Below, piece by piece: positions 36,127 through 47,805 of a stretch of DNA of 64,000 bases. The DNA is from Xylophilus sp. GW821-FHT01B05 (lineage in GTDB: Bacteria > Pseudomonadota > Gammaproteobacteria > Burkholderiales > Burkholderiaceae_C), in contig CP152408.1 of NCBI GenBank assembly GCA_038961845.1, positions 992,001 to 1,056,000 of the forward strand. Direction: 5' to 3'. Each line of letters begins with the position of its first letter. The stretch's first letter is position 1. Made by a program: the position numbers and the translations under genes. The notes beneath the pieces are model-generated. The model saw only the letters and a program-made list of their open reading frames with translations, did no database searches and was not told the DNA's origin.

Positions 36127-36241
36127 AGCTGAAGGATAAGAGCAGACGGTCGCCGGTCAGCCAAGCTTGAATGCTGCACCGAGCCCCTTGCTCGCTGCTG
36201 CCGCCCTTTGCTGCAGCGGACACAGATGGTCGGCGGTGTGG

Positions 36242-36294
36242 CCGTTACGGGCCGAAACGTTTACCGATAAAGCCGTTCCCCCGTTACGTAACGG
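36242..36294. promoter_or_regulatory. Candidate activator-binding sites: palindrome CCGTTACGTAACGG plus half site
   Basis: A perfect 14-bp palindrome occupies 36281-36294 and a further CCGTTACGG lies at 36242-36250, 39 bases away. They sit about 130-190 bases upstream of the sigma-54 promoter, the usual place for enhancer-binding activators, and may be sites for the EBP encoded at 50813-52201. The other parts of the 36127-36511 gap hold the promoter and leader. Confidence 0.55.
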
Positions 36295-36420
36295 CAGGCC
36301 TCAACGGCCCCTGAAAACCGGCGCTTGCGCCGCCCGCATTTGCGATCGATAGCGGGATTCTTCATATGAATCAAGTGCTTGCGGCTTTGTGCCGGGCTTG
36401 GCACAGGAGGCCGTCCGGGC

Positions 36421-36436
36421 CGGCACACAAGTTGCC
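36421..36436 (+). promoter_or_regulatory. Sigma-54 (-24/-12) promoter of the repeat-protein operon
   Basis: CGGCACACAAGTTGCC matches the TGGCAC-N5-TTGC pattern with GG at 36422-36423 and GC at 36434-36435, exactly ten bases apart as required. Transcription would begin near 36447, giving a leader of about 65 bases before the ATG at 36512, which is preceded by AAAGGAAAG. The first base of the -24 box is C rather than T. Confidence 0.65.
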
Positions 36437-36511
36437 CTTTGTATCCGTATCACGCCCCTGCCTGTCGTTTCGACGGGCCCGCGTGGGTCACCACTTTCAA
36501 AGGAAAGCATC

Positions 36512-39607
<3,096 letters not shown>

Positions 39608-39665
39608 CTGACTGGGGCGGTGCTGCCGGCCCTGGCGCCGGCACCCGTCCCGCAAGGAGAACACC

Positions 39666-40202
39666 ATGACAAGCACTCTGTTTTCACTCACCTGCCGGGG
39701 CAGCTTGGTGCTGGCCTCCCTGACGCTGGCGGCCTGCGGTGTCGTCAGCCGTGGGGGCGAGCGCAGTACCGAGTACTACTACTCCAACCAACGCGCTGCG
39801 GCCGGTTCATCGACCGCGCCCGCGGTCGTGACGCGCAGCGCGTCGGCACCGGCAGCGCAGAACGGTCCGGCCGGCGTCTCCCGGATCGTCTACTTCGATT
39901 TCGACAAGTCCGTGGTCAAGCCCGAGTACCGCGATGTCGTGCGTGCGCACGCCGACTATCTGCGCGCCGCGCCACAGAGCAGCGTCGTGCTGGAAGGCAA
40001 CACCGATGACCGCGGTGGCCGCGAATACAACCTTGCGCTGGGCCAGCGCCGGGCGGATGCGGTGCGCCAGTCCCTGGTGCTGCTGGGGGTGTCTGACCGG
40101 CAGATCGAGGCCGTGAGCTTCGGCATGGAAAAACCCGCATCCACCCTGCGAACGGAAGAGGGCTATGGGCTGAACCGACGTGTGGAGTTCCGCTACCCCT
40201 GA
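39666..40202 (+). CDS. OmpA-family (Pal-like) outer-membrane lipoprotein
   Basis: The 178-residue precursor has a lipobox SLTLAAC with Cys at residue 24, a Ser/Ala-rich linker, and an OmpA peptidoglycan-binding domain (about 70-177) with VYFDFDKSVVKPEYRDVV and the GNTDDRGGREYNLALGQRRADAV motif. It would link the outer membrane to the cell wall. It lies 58 bases downstream of the repeat-protein gene and 41 bases upstream of the fusion gene, so it probably anchors or supports the secreted product or its export machine. Confidence 0.93.
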   Translation: MTSTLFSLTCRGSLVLASLTLAACGVVSRGGERSTEYYYSNQRAAAGSSTAPAVVTRSASAPAAQNGPAGVSRIVYFDFDKSVVKPEYRDVVRAHADYLRAAPQSSVVLEGNTDDRGGREYNLALGQRRADAVRQSLVLLGVSDRQIEAVSFGMEKPASTLRTEEGYGLNRRVEFRYP

Positions 40203-40243
40203 ACGCTCCGATTCCCAATCCCTCTCCTGATGACGGGACCGCC

Positions 40244-43200
40244 ATGACCTTGTCCGACCAACTCGACCAATGCCGCGCGGCCTTGGTGCCGTGCAGCACG
40301 CAACTGGACGCGCCCGGTGTGGCATTTGTCCTGTTCTTCTCCGTCAGCGATGGCGAGCACCGAGCCGAGGTGTTCCATGTGCGCGAGGACAGCTTCGACG
40401 CGGCCTGGCTGGCCGGCGTGCAGCGGCTGCGCCAGCGTTGGGGGGCGGCGCTGGCCGGGCGCAAATCCCTGTGGCTGCGGGTCGACGCGGTGGAGCGTGT
40501 GCAGCAGCTCGACTGGGCCCATTTCACGGCCCAGTTGGCGCTCACCAAGCGCAATTACTTCCGCTGGGGCCTGGCCCTGGACGCCGGTTTCAAAGAGGCG
40601 TTCACCGAGCAGGAGCTCAATGCCAACGCCATGCTCTATGGCGGCAGCGAGGTCGAGCACGCCGTGGTGCACCCGCGCAATTTCGGGCGCTATGCGCAGC
40701 AGCGCTTCGAGAACGATCCCGACGTGGCGAAGTTCGCGCCCGACCGGCCGGTCTTCCTGTTTGCCACCCGCAGCGTGTACTGCGGGCCGCAGGACCATGC
40801 GGCGGTGCGCCTCGTTGGCACCGGGCTGGGAGCGGGCCGGCGCATGGCTGCAGCCATGACGGCGCAGGACGCCCATGGGCTGGTGGAGAGCGGCGCACGC
40901 TACCTGGCGCGGCAGGTGCTGCCGCAAGGGCGTTTCACCTATGGCTGGTTTCCCTGCTTCGGCCGGCCCATATCAGGCTACAACAGCCTGCGCCATGCCA
41001 GCTCCGTCTATTCCATGGTCGAGGCCTGGGAGCTGACGCGTGACCAGGAACTGCTCGACGCCATCGAACGTGCGCTGGCCTATCTGGTCGAGACGCTGAT
41101 ACAGGTACGCACCCTGCCCGATGGCCAAAGTGCCGCGTTCCTGATCGACGTGGGCGACGAGATAAAGCTCGGCGGCAACGCCTCCTGCGTATTCGCCCTG
41201 GCCCGCTACTGCGAAGCCACGGGCACGCGGCGCTACCTGCCGCTGCTGGAGCAATTGGCCGTCGGCATGCTGCACATGCAGGACCCGACGACCGGGGGGT
41301 TCGTCCACGTGCTGAACGCTGGCGACCTGTCGGTGAAGCAGGAATTCCGCATCATCTACTACGACGGCGAGGCCGCGTTCGGGCTGATGCGCCTCTATGG
41401 CCTGACGCATGACCCGCGCTGGCTGTCGGCGGTGGAGCGGGCGTTTGACTACTTCATTGCCAAGGAGCACTGGCGCGCGCATGATCACTGGCTGAGCTAC
41501 TGCGTCAACGAACTGACCATGTACCGTCCAGAGGAACGTTATTTCCGCTTCGGCATCCAGAACGTGGCTGACCACCTGGACTTCGTGCTGGCGCGGCAGA
41601 CCACCTTCCCCACGCTGCTGGAGCTGATGATGGCTGCCCAGAAAATGATTGCGCGGCTGGGCAGCATGCCGGCCCTGCAGCACGTTCTGGCCGGCCTGGA
41701 CATGGAGAAGTTCCTGCGGGCGCTGCACCACCGGGCCAACTGCCTGCTCAACGGCTTCTTCTGGCCCGAAGTGGCGATGTACTTCGACAAGCCGTCACGC
41801 GTCGTCGGCTCCTTCTTCATTCGCCACCACGCCTTCCGGGTGCGCATCGACGACGTCGAGCATCACATCTCCGGGCTGGCGGCCTACGGCCGCTTCCTGC
41901 AGTCGCAATCACAACCGGCACAGCAGCAGGTGCTGGACGCGGCCATTGCGTCGCGCCCGGCGCTTGACGTGCCGGCGCGTGCGCGCGTGGTCTGGGGTGG
42001 CGACGTCAACCTGGGCCGGCGCCTGCATTTCCGCCTGCGCGAACTCGGCGGCGCCCGCCAGATGCTGGGCCATCTTGCCGTGCTGCGCGAGGCCGACATG
42101 CGCATCGTCAACCTCGAATGCGTGGTCGCCACAGAGGGCGAACAGGGCGCGGACAAGGGCGAGGGCGGTCCCTACTACTACCGGGCGCGCCCCGAGATGC
42201 TGGCCGTACTGACAGAAGCCGCCATCGACGTCGTGACCACTGCCAACAACCACAGCGGCGACTACGGGCCACAGGCCCTGATGGAGCAGCGCACGCTGCT
42301 GGCCGCCGCCGGCATCGCGCAAGCGGGCAGCGGCAGCTCGTGGGACGAGGCCTGCGCGCCGGTGGTGCGCGTGGCCGCGGGCGTGCGCGTCGCCGTGTTC
42401 TCGCTCGATGCCACCCAGCCCCAGTTCGCGGCGGACCAGGACCACGCCGGCACCGCCTGGCTGGCGCCCGAAGACCCCGCCGCATGGCACAAGGCGTTGG
42501 CACCGCGGATCGCGGCCGCGCGGCGCCAGGCCCATGTGGTGCTGGTGGCCGTCCATTGGGGCGCCAACCTGGCCGCGGCGCCCAACGCGCAGACCGTGGC
42601 GCTGGGGCACGCCATCATCGACGCTGGCGCCGACGCGGTGCTGGGCGCCTCGGCGCACGTGCTGCAGGGCATAGAGATCTACCGCAGCCGGCCCATCCTG
42701 TACGACGCCGGAGACCTGCTGTTCGACGCCGTGCGCACCGGCCTGGCCGACGGCGGCGTGTTCACGCTGGAACTCACGCCGCAAGGGGTCGAGAACGTGA
42801 TCTTCACGCCCATCGGCGTGGGCTATGGCTTCAGCCAGTCCCTGGACGGGGAACGGGCCAGGGACGCCGCATCCGACTTTGCCGGCAAGTGCCTGGCATT
42901 GGGAACCGTGGTGTCGCTGCTGCCCGGTGGCCGCTGCGCTGTTGCCCTGACGCCGCCGGCCCGGCCGGTGCCGATCACCGTCGGGCCGGCGCCAGTCTGC
43001 ATTCCGCCCATGGCGCTGCGCCGCGCCGCGCTGCAGCCGCCGCCGTGCCGCACAGTGCGCGCGCAGTGGCAGGCCGCAGAAGTCCCGGAAGACGCGCGCA
43101 TCACCCCGGTGCAGGTCGGGCCGCTGCGGCTGCTCGGGCTGCGCTGCTCGCCCGAGCAGCTCAAGCGGCGCGAGATGCTCTGGATCGAATCCTTCTGGTC

Positions 43201-44998
43201 GTCGGATACCGCGCTGCCGCAGGACCTGCGCCTGCAGTTCCGTGCCATACCCGCGCGCAGCCGCAGCATGCCGGCCTGGGGCGAGGGCATGGACCACGAC
43301 CCCTGCGACTGGATGTGGCCCACCAGCCGCTGGGAGCCCGGCGTGGTCTACCGCGACCGCTACGGCCTGCGTCCGCCGCCGGCCTCGCGGCTGGAGAGCG
43401 ACGTGCTGCGGCTGGAGGTGCGGGTGCTGGGTGAGGGCGTAAGCGCCACGCCGGTGCTGCTGCCGCTGTGGTACGGCCTGCGCGTGCCAGCACCGGCCGC
43501 CGCCGCCATGCCGGCGCAGGCACGCAGCGAGCCGCCCGGCCACACCTGGACCGCCGCGCAACTGCAGCAGGCAACAGGTGGCCGCTGGCTGGTGCAGCCC
43601 CCGGAAGACTGGTATGTGCGCTCCGTGGTGCGCGGCCCCTCGCACATTGCCATGCTGCCCGGCCCGACCCTGTTCGTGGCCTCCGACTACCGCACGCTGG
43701 CCGCGCATGAGGCCTACCGCCACCCCAAGGCGCTGACCTGGGACCGGCACCGCGACCTGATCCGGCTGCAGGACCAACTGGCAGGCGCCATCGTCGCGCG
43801 GCCGGTGGAAGGGCTCGATGCCCGCTTCCCGCTGCTGCAGGTAGAAGACCCGATCACCGCCATGATCGCGCTCGGCCTGACCGCGCGCGAGCGCTTCCGC
43901 GGCAAGGTCGCGGCCGTCACCGGCACGGCGGGCAAGTCCTCCACCGTGGCCATATTGCGCACCATCCTGCCGGAGCGTGCCAGGGTGCTATCGACCATCG
44001 ACAACTACAACTCCCGTGTCGGCGTGCCAGCCATGCTGGCCAGCCTGGCCGCAGACGACGACGCCTGCATTCTCGAGATGGCGCAGAGCTCCCTGTGGAT
44101 GAACGCCGGGCCCATATCGCTGCAGGCGCGGCCGCACGTCGCCATCCTGACCGAGGTCGATCTGTCGCAGACCGGCGCGGCCGCTACGCTGCAGCGCACC
44201 GCAGAATTCAAGTCCCGCATCTTCCTGGGGCTTGAGCCGGGCGGTACGGCGGTCTTCGGCGAGCACATCCCGTACTTCGACGCCGTCAAGCGCGCAGCGC
44301 AGCGCACCGCCGGCCAGATACTGGTGGTCGGCAGCTCACCGCAGGCCTCGGTACGCCTGCTCGAGGTGCAGTCGCAAGGCCAGGGCTACCACGTGCGGCT
44401 GTCGCTGCAGGGGCGCACGCTGGCCTATGAACTGCCGGTGCCCTCCATGGCCATGGTGCGCAATTCCGCCCTGGCGCTGGCCGCTGCCCATGCCATGGGC
44501 TACGACGCCGCAGCCGCCTGCGCGCGCATGGCACTGGTACACACACCGCCTTCGGTGCTGGAGCGGCTGGAGGTCTGCACGCGCAAAGGCGTGCACGCCA
44601 CCGTGATCGACGACAGCTGGAACGCAGAAGTGCTGTCCATGCGCAATGCCATCGACTACGCCCGGCAGTACGAAGAACACTTTGGCCAGCGGGTCAACCG
44701 CAAGATCGCCATCCTGGGCCGCATCGTCAACCTGGGCGACGACGCAGCGGCGCTGCACCGCGGGCTGGCGCGGCCCCTGCTGGATGGCGGCATCCAGCAC
44801 CTGGTGACGCACGGCGCCGAAATGCGCTGGCTGCGCGAAGAAATGCCGGCCGAAACCCTGGGCCCGCACTTCGATACCGCGCCTGACCTGGTGCGCTACG
44901 TCGACGACTTCATCCGCGACGGTGACCTGGTGCTGGTCAAGGGCGACCGCGTGGATTCCGACTTTGGCGAGATCGCCGGCCTCTTGCAGAGGCTCTGA
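40244..44998 (+). CDS. CapA-like / MurF-like ligase fusion megaprotein
   Basis: The 1584-residue protein lacks a signal peptide or membrane helix. Residues 1-200 are unrecognised. About 205-565 is helical and resembles alpha/alpha-toroid glycosidase-type folds. About 580-842 is a CapA (PGA_cap) metallophosphatase-like domain with GGDVNLGR, NLECVV, TTANNHSGDYG, VHWGAN and SAHVLQGIEIY. About 1110-1584 is a Mur ligase of MurF type with P-loop GTAGKSST (near 1226), EMAQSS, and DDSWNAEVLSM (near 1455). CapA and CapB (a Mur ligase) act together in poly-gamma-glutamate synthesis as separate proteins. Here the pair is fused and embedded in a type I secretion operon. Substrate unknown. Confidence 0.85.
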   Translation: MTLSDQLDQCRAALVPCSTQLDAPGVAFVLFFSVSDGEHRAEVFHVREDSFDAAWLAGVQRLRQRWGAALAGRKSLWLRVDAVERVQQLDWAHFTAQLALTKRNYFRWGLALDAGFKEAFTEQELNANAMLYGGSEVEHAVVHPRNFGRYAQQRFENDPDVAKFAPDRPVFLFATRSVYCGPQDHAAVRLVGTGLGAGRRMAAAMTAQDAHGLVESGARYLARQVLPQGRFTYGWFPCFGRPISGYNSLRHASSVYSMVEAWELTRDQELLDAIERALAYLVETLIQVRTLPDGQSAAFLIDVGDEIKLGGNASCVFALARYCEATGTRRYLPLLEQLAVGMLHMQDPTTGGFVHVLNAGDLSVKQEFRIIYYDGEAAFGLMRLYGLTHDPRWLSAVERAFDYFIAKEHWRAHDHWLSYCVNELTMYRPEERYFRFGIQNVADHLDFVLARQTTFPTLLELMMAAQKMIARLGSMPALQHVLAGLDMEKFLRALHHRANCLLNGFFWPEVAMYFDKPSRVVGSFFIRHHAFRVRIDDVEHHISGLAAYGRFLQSQSQPAQQQVLDAAIASRPALDVPARARVVWGGDVNLGRRLHFRLRELGGARQMLGHLAVLREADMRIVNLECVVATEGEQGADKGEGGPYYYRARPEMLAVLTEAAIDVVTTANNHSGDYGPQALMEQRTLLAAAGIAQAGSGSSWDEACAPVVRVAAGVRVAVFSLDATQPQFAADQDHAGTAWLAPEDPAAWHKALAPRIAAARRQAHVVLVAVHWGANLAAAPNAQTVALGHAIIDAGADAVLGASAHVLQGIEIYRSRPILYDAGDLLFDAVRTGLADGGVFTLELTPQGVENVIFTPIGVGYGFSQSLDGERARDAASDFAGKCLALGTVVSLLPGGRCAVALTPPARPVPITVGPAPVCIPPMALRRAALQPPPCRTVRAQWQAAEVPEDARITPVQVGPLRLLGLRCSPEQLKRREMLWIESFWSSDTALPQDLRLQFRAIPARSRSMPAWGEGMDHDPCDWMWPTSRWEPGVVYRDRYGLRPPPASRLESDVLRLEVRVLGEGVSATPVLLPLWYGLRVPAPAAAAMPAQARSEPPGHTWTAAQLQQATGGRWLVQPPEDWYVRSVVRGPSHIAMLPGPTLFVASDYRTLAAHEAYRHPKALTWDRHRDLIRLQDQLAGAIVARPVEGLDARFPLLQVEDPITAMIALGLTARERFRGKVAAVTGTAGKSSTVAILRTILPERARVLSTIDNYNSRVGVPAMLASLAADDDACILEMAQSSLWMNAGPISLQARPHVAILTEVDLSQTGAAATLQRTAEFKSRIFLGLEPGGTAVFGEHIPYFDAVKRAAQRTAGQILVVGSSPQASVRLLEVQSQGQGYHVRLSLQGRTLAYELPVPSMAMVRNSALALAAAHAMGYDAAAACARMALVHTPPSVLERLEVCTRKGVHATVIDDSWNAEVLSMRNAIDYARQYEEHFGQRVNRKIAILGRIVNLGDDAAALHRGLARPLLDGGIQHLVTHGAEMRWLREEMPAETLGPHFDTAPDLVRYVDDFIRDGDLVLVKGDRVDSDFGEIAGLLQRL

Positions 44999-45010
44999 AA
45001 GACCCGCGCC

Positions 45011-45952
45011 ATGCGCCGCAGCACACTGTTCTCTGCACTGCTGGCGCTCACCTGTGTTGCCTTTGCCCAGCGCAGCATGCCGCCGGCAGAGGTGGCCACG
45101 GATACGCTGGAGTGGAACCGCCCGGCCAATCGCGCCACCTGCCCCGACAGCCCGACCTACCTGTGGGTGCAAAGCCGCAGCGGGCCGGCCTGCATCCGCT
45201 ATTTCGCCAGCGAGGGCCTGCAGCAGGCGCCAGTGGTCATCGTGCAGTTCTCGGGCGATCGGGACGACCTGATGGACCTGCCGCCCACGCAGATACCCGG
45301 CAACACCATCGCCGCGCGGCTGCGCGATGCCCAGCGCAGCTACGAGCGCGCCGGCGTGCCCTGGGTGTTTGTCGCGCGGCCCGGCACCTATGGCTCCTCG
45401 GGCGACCACCGCGCCCGCCGGCAGGAGTCCGAGGCACTGGCGATGGACGCCGCCGTCACCGCGCTCATGGAGCGCCAGGGCATTGGCCGCGTCGTGCTGC
45501 TCGGGCACAGCGGCGGCGCCACGGTGGCCGCCTCGATATTGACGCACGGCCGCACTGGCGTGGCCTGTGCCGTGCTGACCTCGGGCGCCTACTCGCTGCT
45601 GGAGCGCGCCCGCATGCTGGGCCGCTCGCGCGGTGGCCGCACCGACACCACCGGCAGCACCAATTTCTACGACCCGCTGGACCACATCGACGGCGTGGCC
45701 AAAGACCCGGCGCGCCAGATCTTGGTGATCGGCAACCGTGACGACCGCAACACGCCCTTCGCGCTGCAAGAGAAGTTCGCGCGCGCCTTGATGGCCGCAG
45801 GTCATCAGGTCGTCGTCATGACCCATGCCGCCGAGCCACCGGAATTCCACGATCTGAAGGACCTCATCGGACCGCGCATGGCGTCCGTATGCGCCCGTCA
45901 GAACCTGTCTGCGGAATCCACCGCAATCCCTCCCAGAGGAGCCACGCCATGA
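45011..45952 (+). CDS. Exported alpha/beta hydrolase
   Basis: The 313-residue precursor has a signal peptide of about 19 residues (MRRSTLFSALLALTCVAFA), so it acts in the periplasm or outside. The nucleophile elbow GHSGG lies near residue 166, the FVARPGTYGSSGDH stretch may form the oxyanion region, an Asp follows in VIGNRDDRN, and a His occurs in the C-terminal third. It could be an esterase, peptidase or transferase acting on the secreted polymer. Twelve bases after the fusion gene and overlapping the ABC gene by four bases, it is clearly part of the operon. Confidence 0.85.
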   Translation: MRRSTLFSALLALTCVAFAQRSMPPAEVATDTLEWNRPANRATCPDSPTYLWVQSRSGPACIRYFASEGLQQAPVVIVQFSGDRDDLMDLPPTQIPGNTIAARLRDAQRSYERAGVPWVFVARPGTYGSSGDHRARRQESEALAMDAAVTALMERQGIGRVVLLGHSGGATVAASILTHGRTGVACAVLTSGAYSLLERARMLGRSRGGRTDTTGSTNFYDPLDHIDGVAKDPARQILVIGNRDDRNTPFALQEKFARALMAAGHQVVVMTHAAEPPEFHDLKDLIGPRMASVCARQNLSAESTAIPPRGATP

Positions 45953-47805
45953 TCAAATTCCTGCTTCCCCGACAGCTCGTGGCGGACCGTCCAGCGCCGC
46001 CCGAGTCCGGCGCTTGCGGTGATGCGGTGGGCGTAGCGTTCCGCACCGCCTACCCGACGCTGGTGCGCGCGGCCTGGTGGTCGGTGCCCATCAGCATCTT
46101 CGGCCTGCTGCCGGCGATCTTCACGCTGCAGATCTACGAGCGCGTCATCTACCGCAGCGGCTTTGCCACCCTGGCGGCCATGATCGCCGGCATCTTCTGC
46201 GTGCTGGCGACCGAGTTCTGGATGCGCACCCGCCGCTCCCGCCGCCTGCGCGACGCGGGCGCCACCATTGACCATGGCGTGTCCAACGCGCTGATGCAGT
46301 CCATGCTCAAGCGGCCACTGCGCATGCTTGAGGCGCGCCCCGCCTCGGCCTGGTTTGCGCTGTTCCGCGATGTCGGGGCGGTGCGTGGCACGGTCACCGG
46401 CGGGCTGATGCTGTCCATCTTCGACTTGCCCATGGCCTTCTTCGCGCTGGTGCTGATCGGCATCGTGGCCTTGCCCGTGCTGCCGGTGGTGCTGGCCTTC
46501 ATGGGCGTGCTGACCTTCCTGGCGTGGTGGTGGGCCGACGAAGTGCGCGCCGGCCGGGTCGAGGAAACCGGCCGTGGCCGCGACCTGGACCGCACCACTG
46601 CGGAAATCTGCCGCGCCCGCGAAACCCTGAAGACGCTCGCCCATGACGAGCCCACGGTGCGCGTCTGGCGCGAAACCTACGACATCTGGCTGGCCGAGAG
46701 CTTTCGCAAGAACGGCCAGATCGAGCGCGCCCGGGAATCCGCCACGGTGCTGCTCACGGTGTTCTCCGTCGTGGTCCTGTCGGTCGGCGCCGTCGCCGTA
46801 CTTGAGCAGTGGATGACGGTCGGCAGCATGATCGCGGCCAACATGCTGGCCGCCAAGGCCTTGTCGCCCGTGGCCGGGCTGGCCTCCAACTGGCGTGCGC
46901 TGGCAGCCGCCTCGGAAGCCGCCAGCCGCCTCGAGAAGGTGCTGCAAGAGCCGCTCGAGCGCGAGCCCACCGGTGTGAAGCTGCCGCAGCCCAAGGGCCA
47001 TGTCCGGCTCGAAGGCGTGGGCTTCCACTATGCCGGCGCGCCGCACCCGGTGCTGAAGGAAGTCGACCTGGAAATGGGCCCCGGCGGCCTGCACGCCATC
47101 GTCGGGCGCAACGGCTCGGGCAAGTCGACGCTGGCCCGGCTGATCGGCGGCCTCTACACGCCCGACCAAGGCAAGGTGCGGCTCGATGAGTACGACATCG
47201 CCCAGTTCTCGCGCGAGGAACTGGCCGAGTGGATCAGCACCCTGTCCCAGGAGGTCTACTGGTTCGGCGGCGAGCTGATCGAGGCCCTGCGCCGCGCTGC
47301 GCCGCAGCAGAACGACGAGCAGATCGTTGCCGCCTGCCGGCTCTCCGGCGCGCACGAATTCATCTCGCGCCTGCCTGCGGGTTATCGCACCGTGGTGGGC
47401 GAAGGCGGCGCCGGCCTGTCGGTCGGTGAGCGCCGCAAGCTTGCGCTCGCGCAACTGTTCCTGCGCAGCCCCTCGGTGCTGCTGCTCGATGAGCCCAGCA
47501 ACGACCTCGACTTCCAGAGCGAATCGGGCCTGCTGGCCGCGCTGGCCGCCGTCGCGCGCTACCGCACGGTCGTGGTCGTCACCCATTCGTTACGCATTGT
47601 GTCAATGGCCCAGCGCGTCTACCATGTAACCGGGAACGGGGATGTAGAGCAGGGCACGCCTGCGGTCATGGTGCCGCGCCTCTTTGGCGTCAAGGCACCG
47701 GCCGTGCCGGCGTCGGCGGCACCGGTGACCGAAGCCCCCGAGCCCGAAGCCGAGCCTGCGGTCGCCGTGCCGCGCGCCGTCAACGAAAGGACCTTCCATG
47801 GCTGA
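45949..47805 (+). CDS. Type I secretion ABC transporter (permease-ATPase)
   Basis: The 618-residue half-transporter has a six-helix membrane domain (about residues 35-330) with no N-terminal C39 peptidase, then an ATPase domain: Walker A GRNGSGKST (from 386), a signature reading GLSVGERRK (near 489) instead of LSGGQ, Walker B VLLLDEPS (near 510) and the H-loop THS (near 545). A Pro/Ala/Glu-rich tail follows. The start at 45949 is chosen for AGAGGAG upstream and the ATGA overlap with the hydrolase gene. With HlyD and TolC next, it forms a dedicated export system, presumably for the repeat protein. Confidence 0.93.
   Translation: MIKFLLPRQLVADRPAPPESGACGDAVGVAFRTAYPTLVRAAWWSVPISIFGLLPAIFTLQIYERVIYRSGFATLAAMIAGIFCVLATEFWMRTRRSRRLRDAGATIDHGVSNALMQSMLKRPLRMLEARPASAWFALFRDVGAVRGTVTGGLMLSIFDLPMAFFALVLIGIVALPVLPVVLAFMGVLTFLAWWWADEVRAGRVEETGRGRDLDRTTAEICRARETLKTLAHDEPTVRVWRETYDIWLAESFRKNGQIERARESATVLLTVFSVVVLSVGAVAVLEQWMTVGSMIAANMLAAKALSPVAGLASNWRALAAASEAASRLEKVLQEPLEREPTGVKLPQPKGHVRLEGVGFHYAGAPHPVLKEVDLEMGPGGLHAIVGRNGSGKSTLARLIGGLYTPDQGKVRLDEYDIAQFSREELAEWISTLSQEVYWFGGELIEALRRAAPQQNDEQIVAACRLSGAHEFISRLPAGYRTVVGEGGAGLSVGERRKLALAQLFLRSPSVLLLDEPSNDLDFQSESGLLAALAAVARYRTVVVVTHSLRIVSMAQRVYHVTGNGDVEQGTPAVMVPRLFGVKAPAVPASAAPVTEAPEPEAEPAVAVPRAVNERTFHG

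Noticed and set aside
40244..44998. Cyanophycin synthetase
   Set aside because: Cyanophycin synthetase combines an ATP-grasp domain with a Mur ligase domain. No ATP-grasp domain was seen here, whereas CapA motifs are clear.
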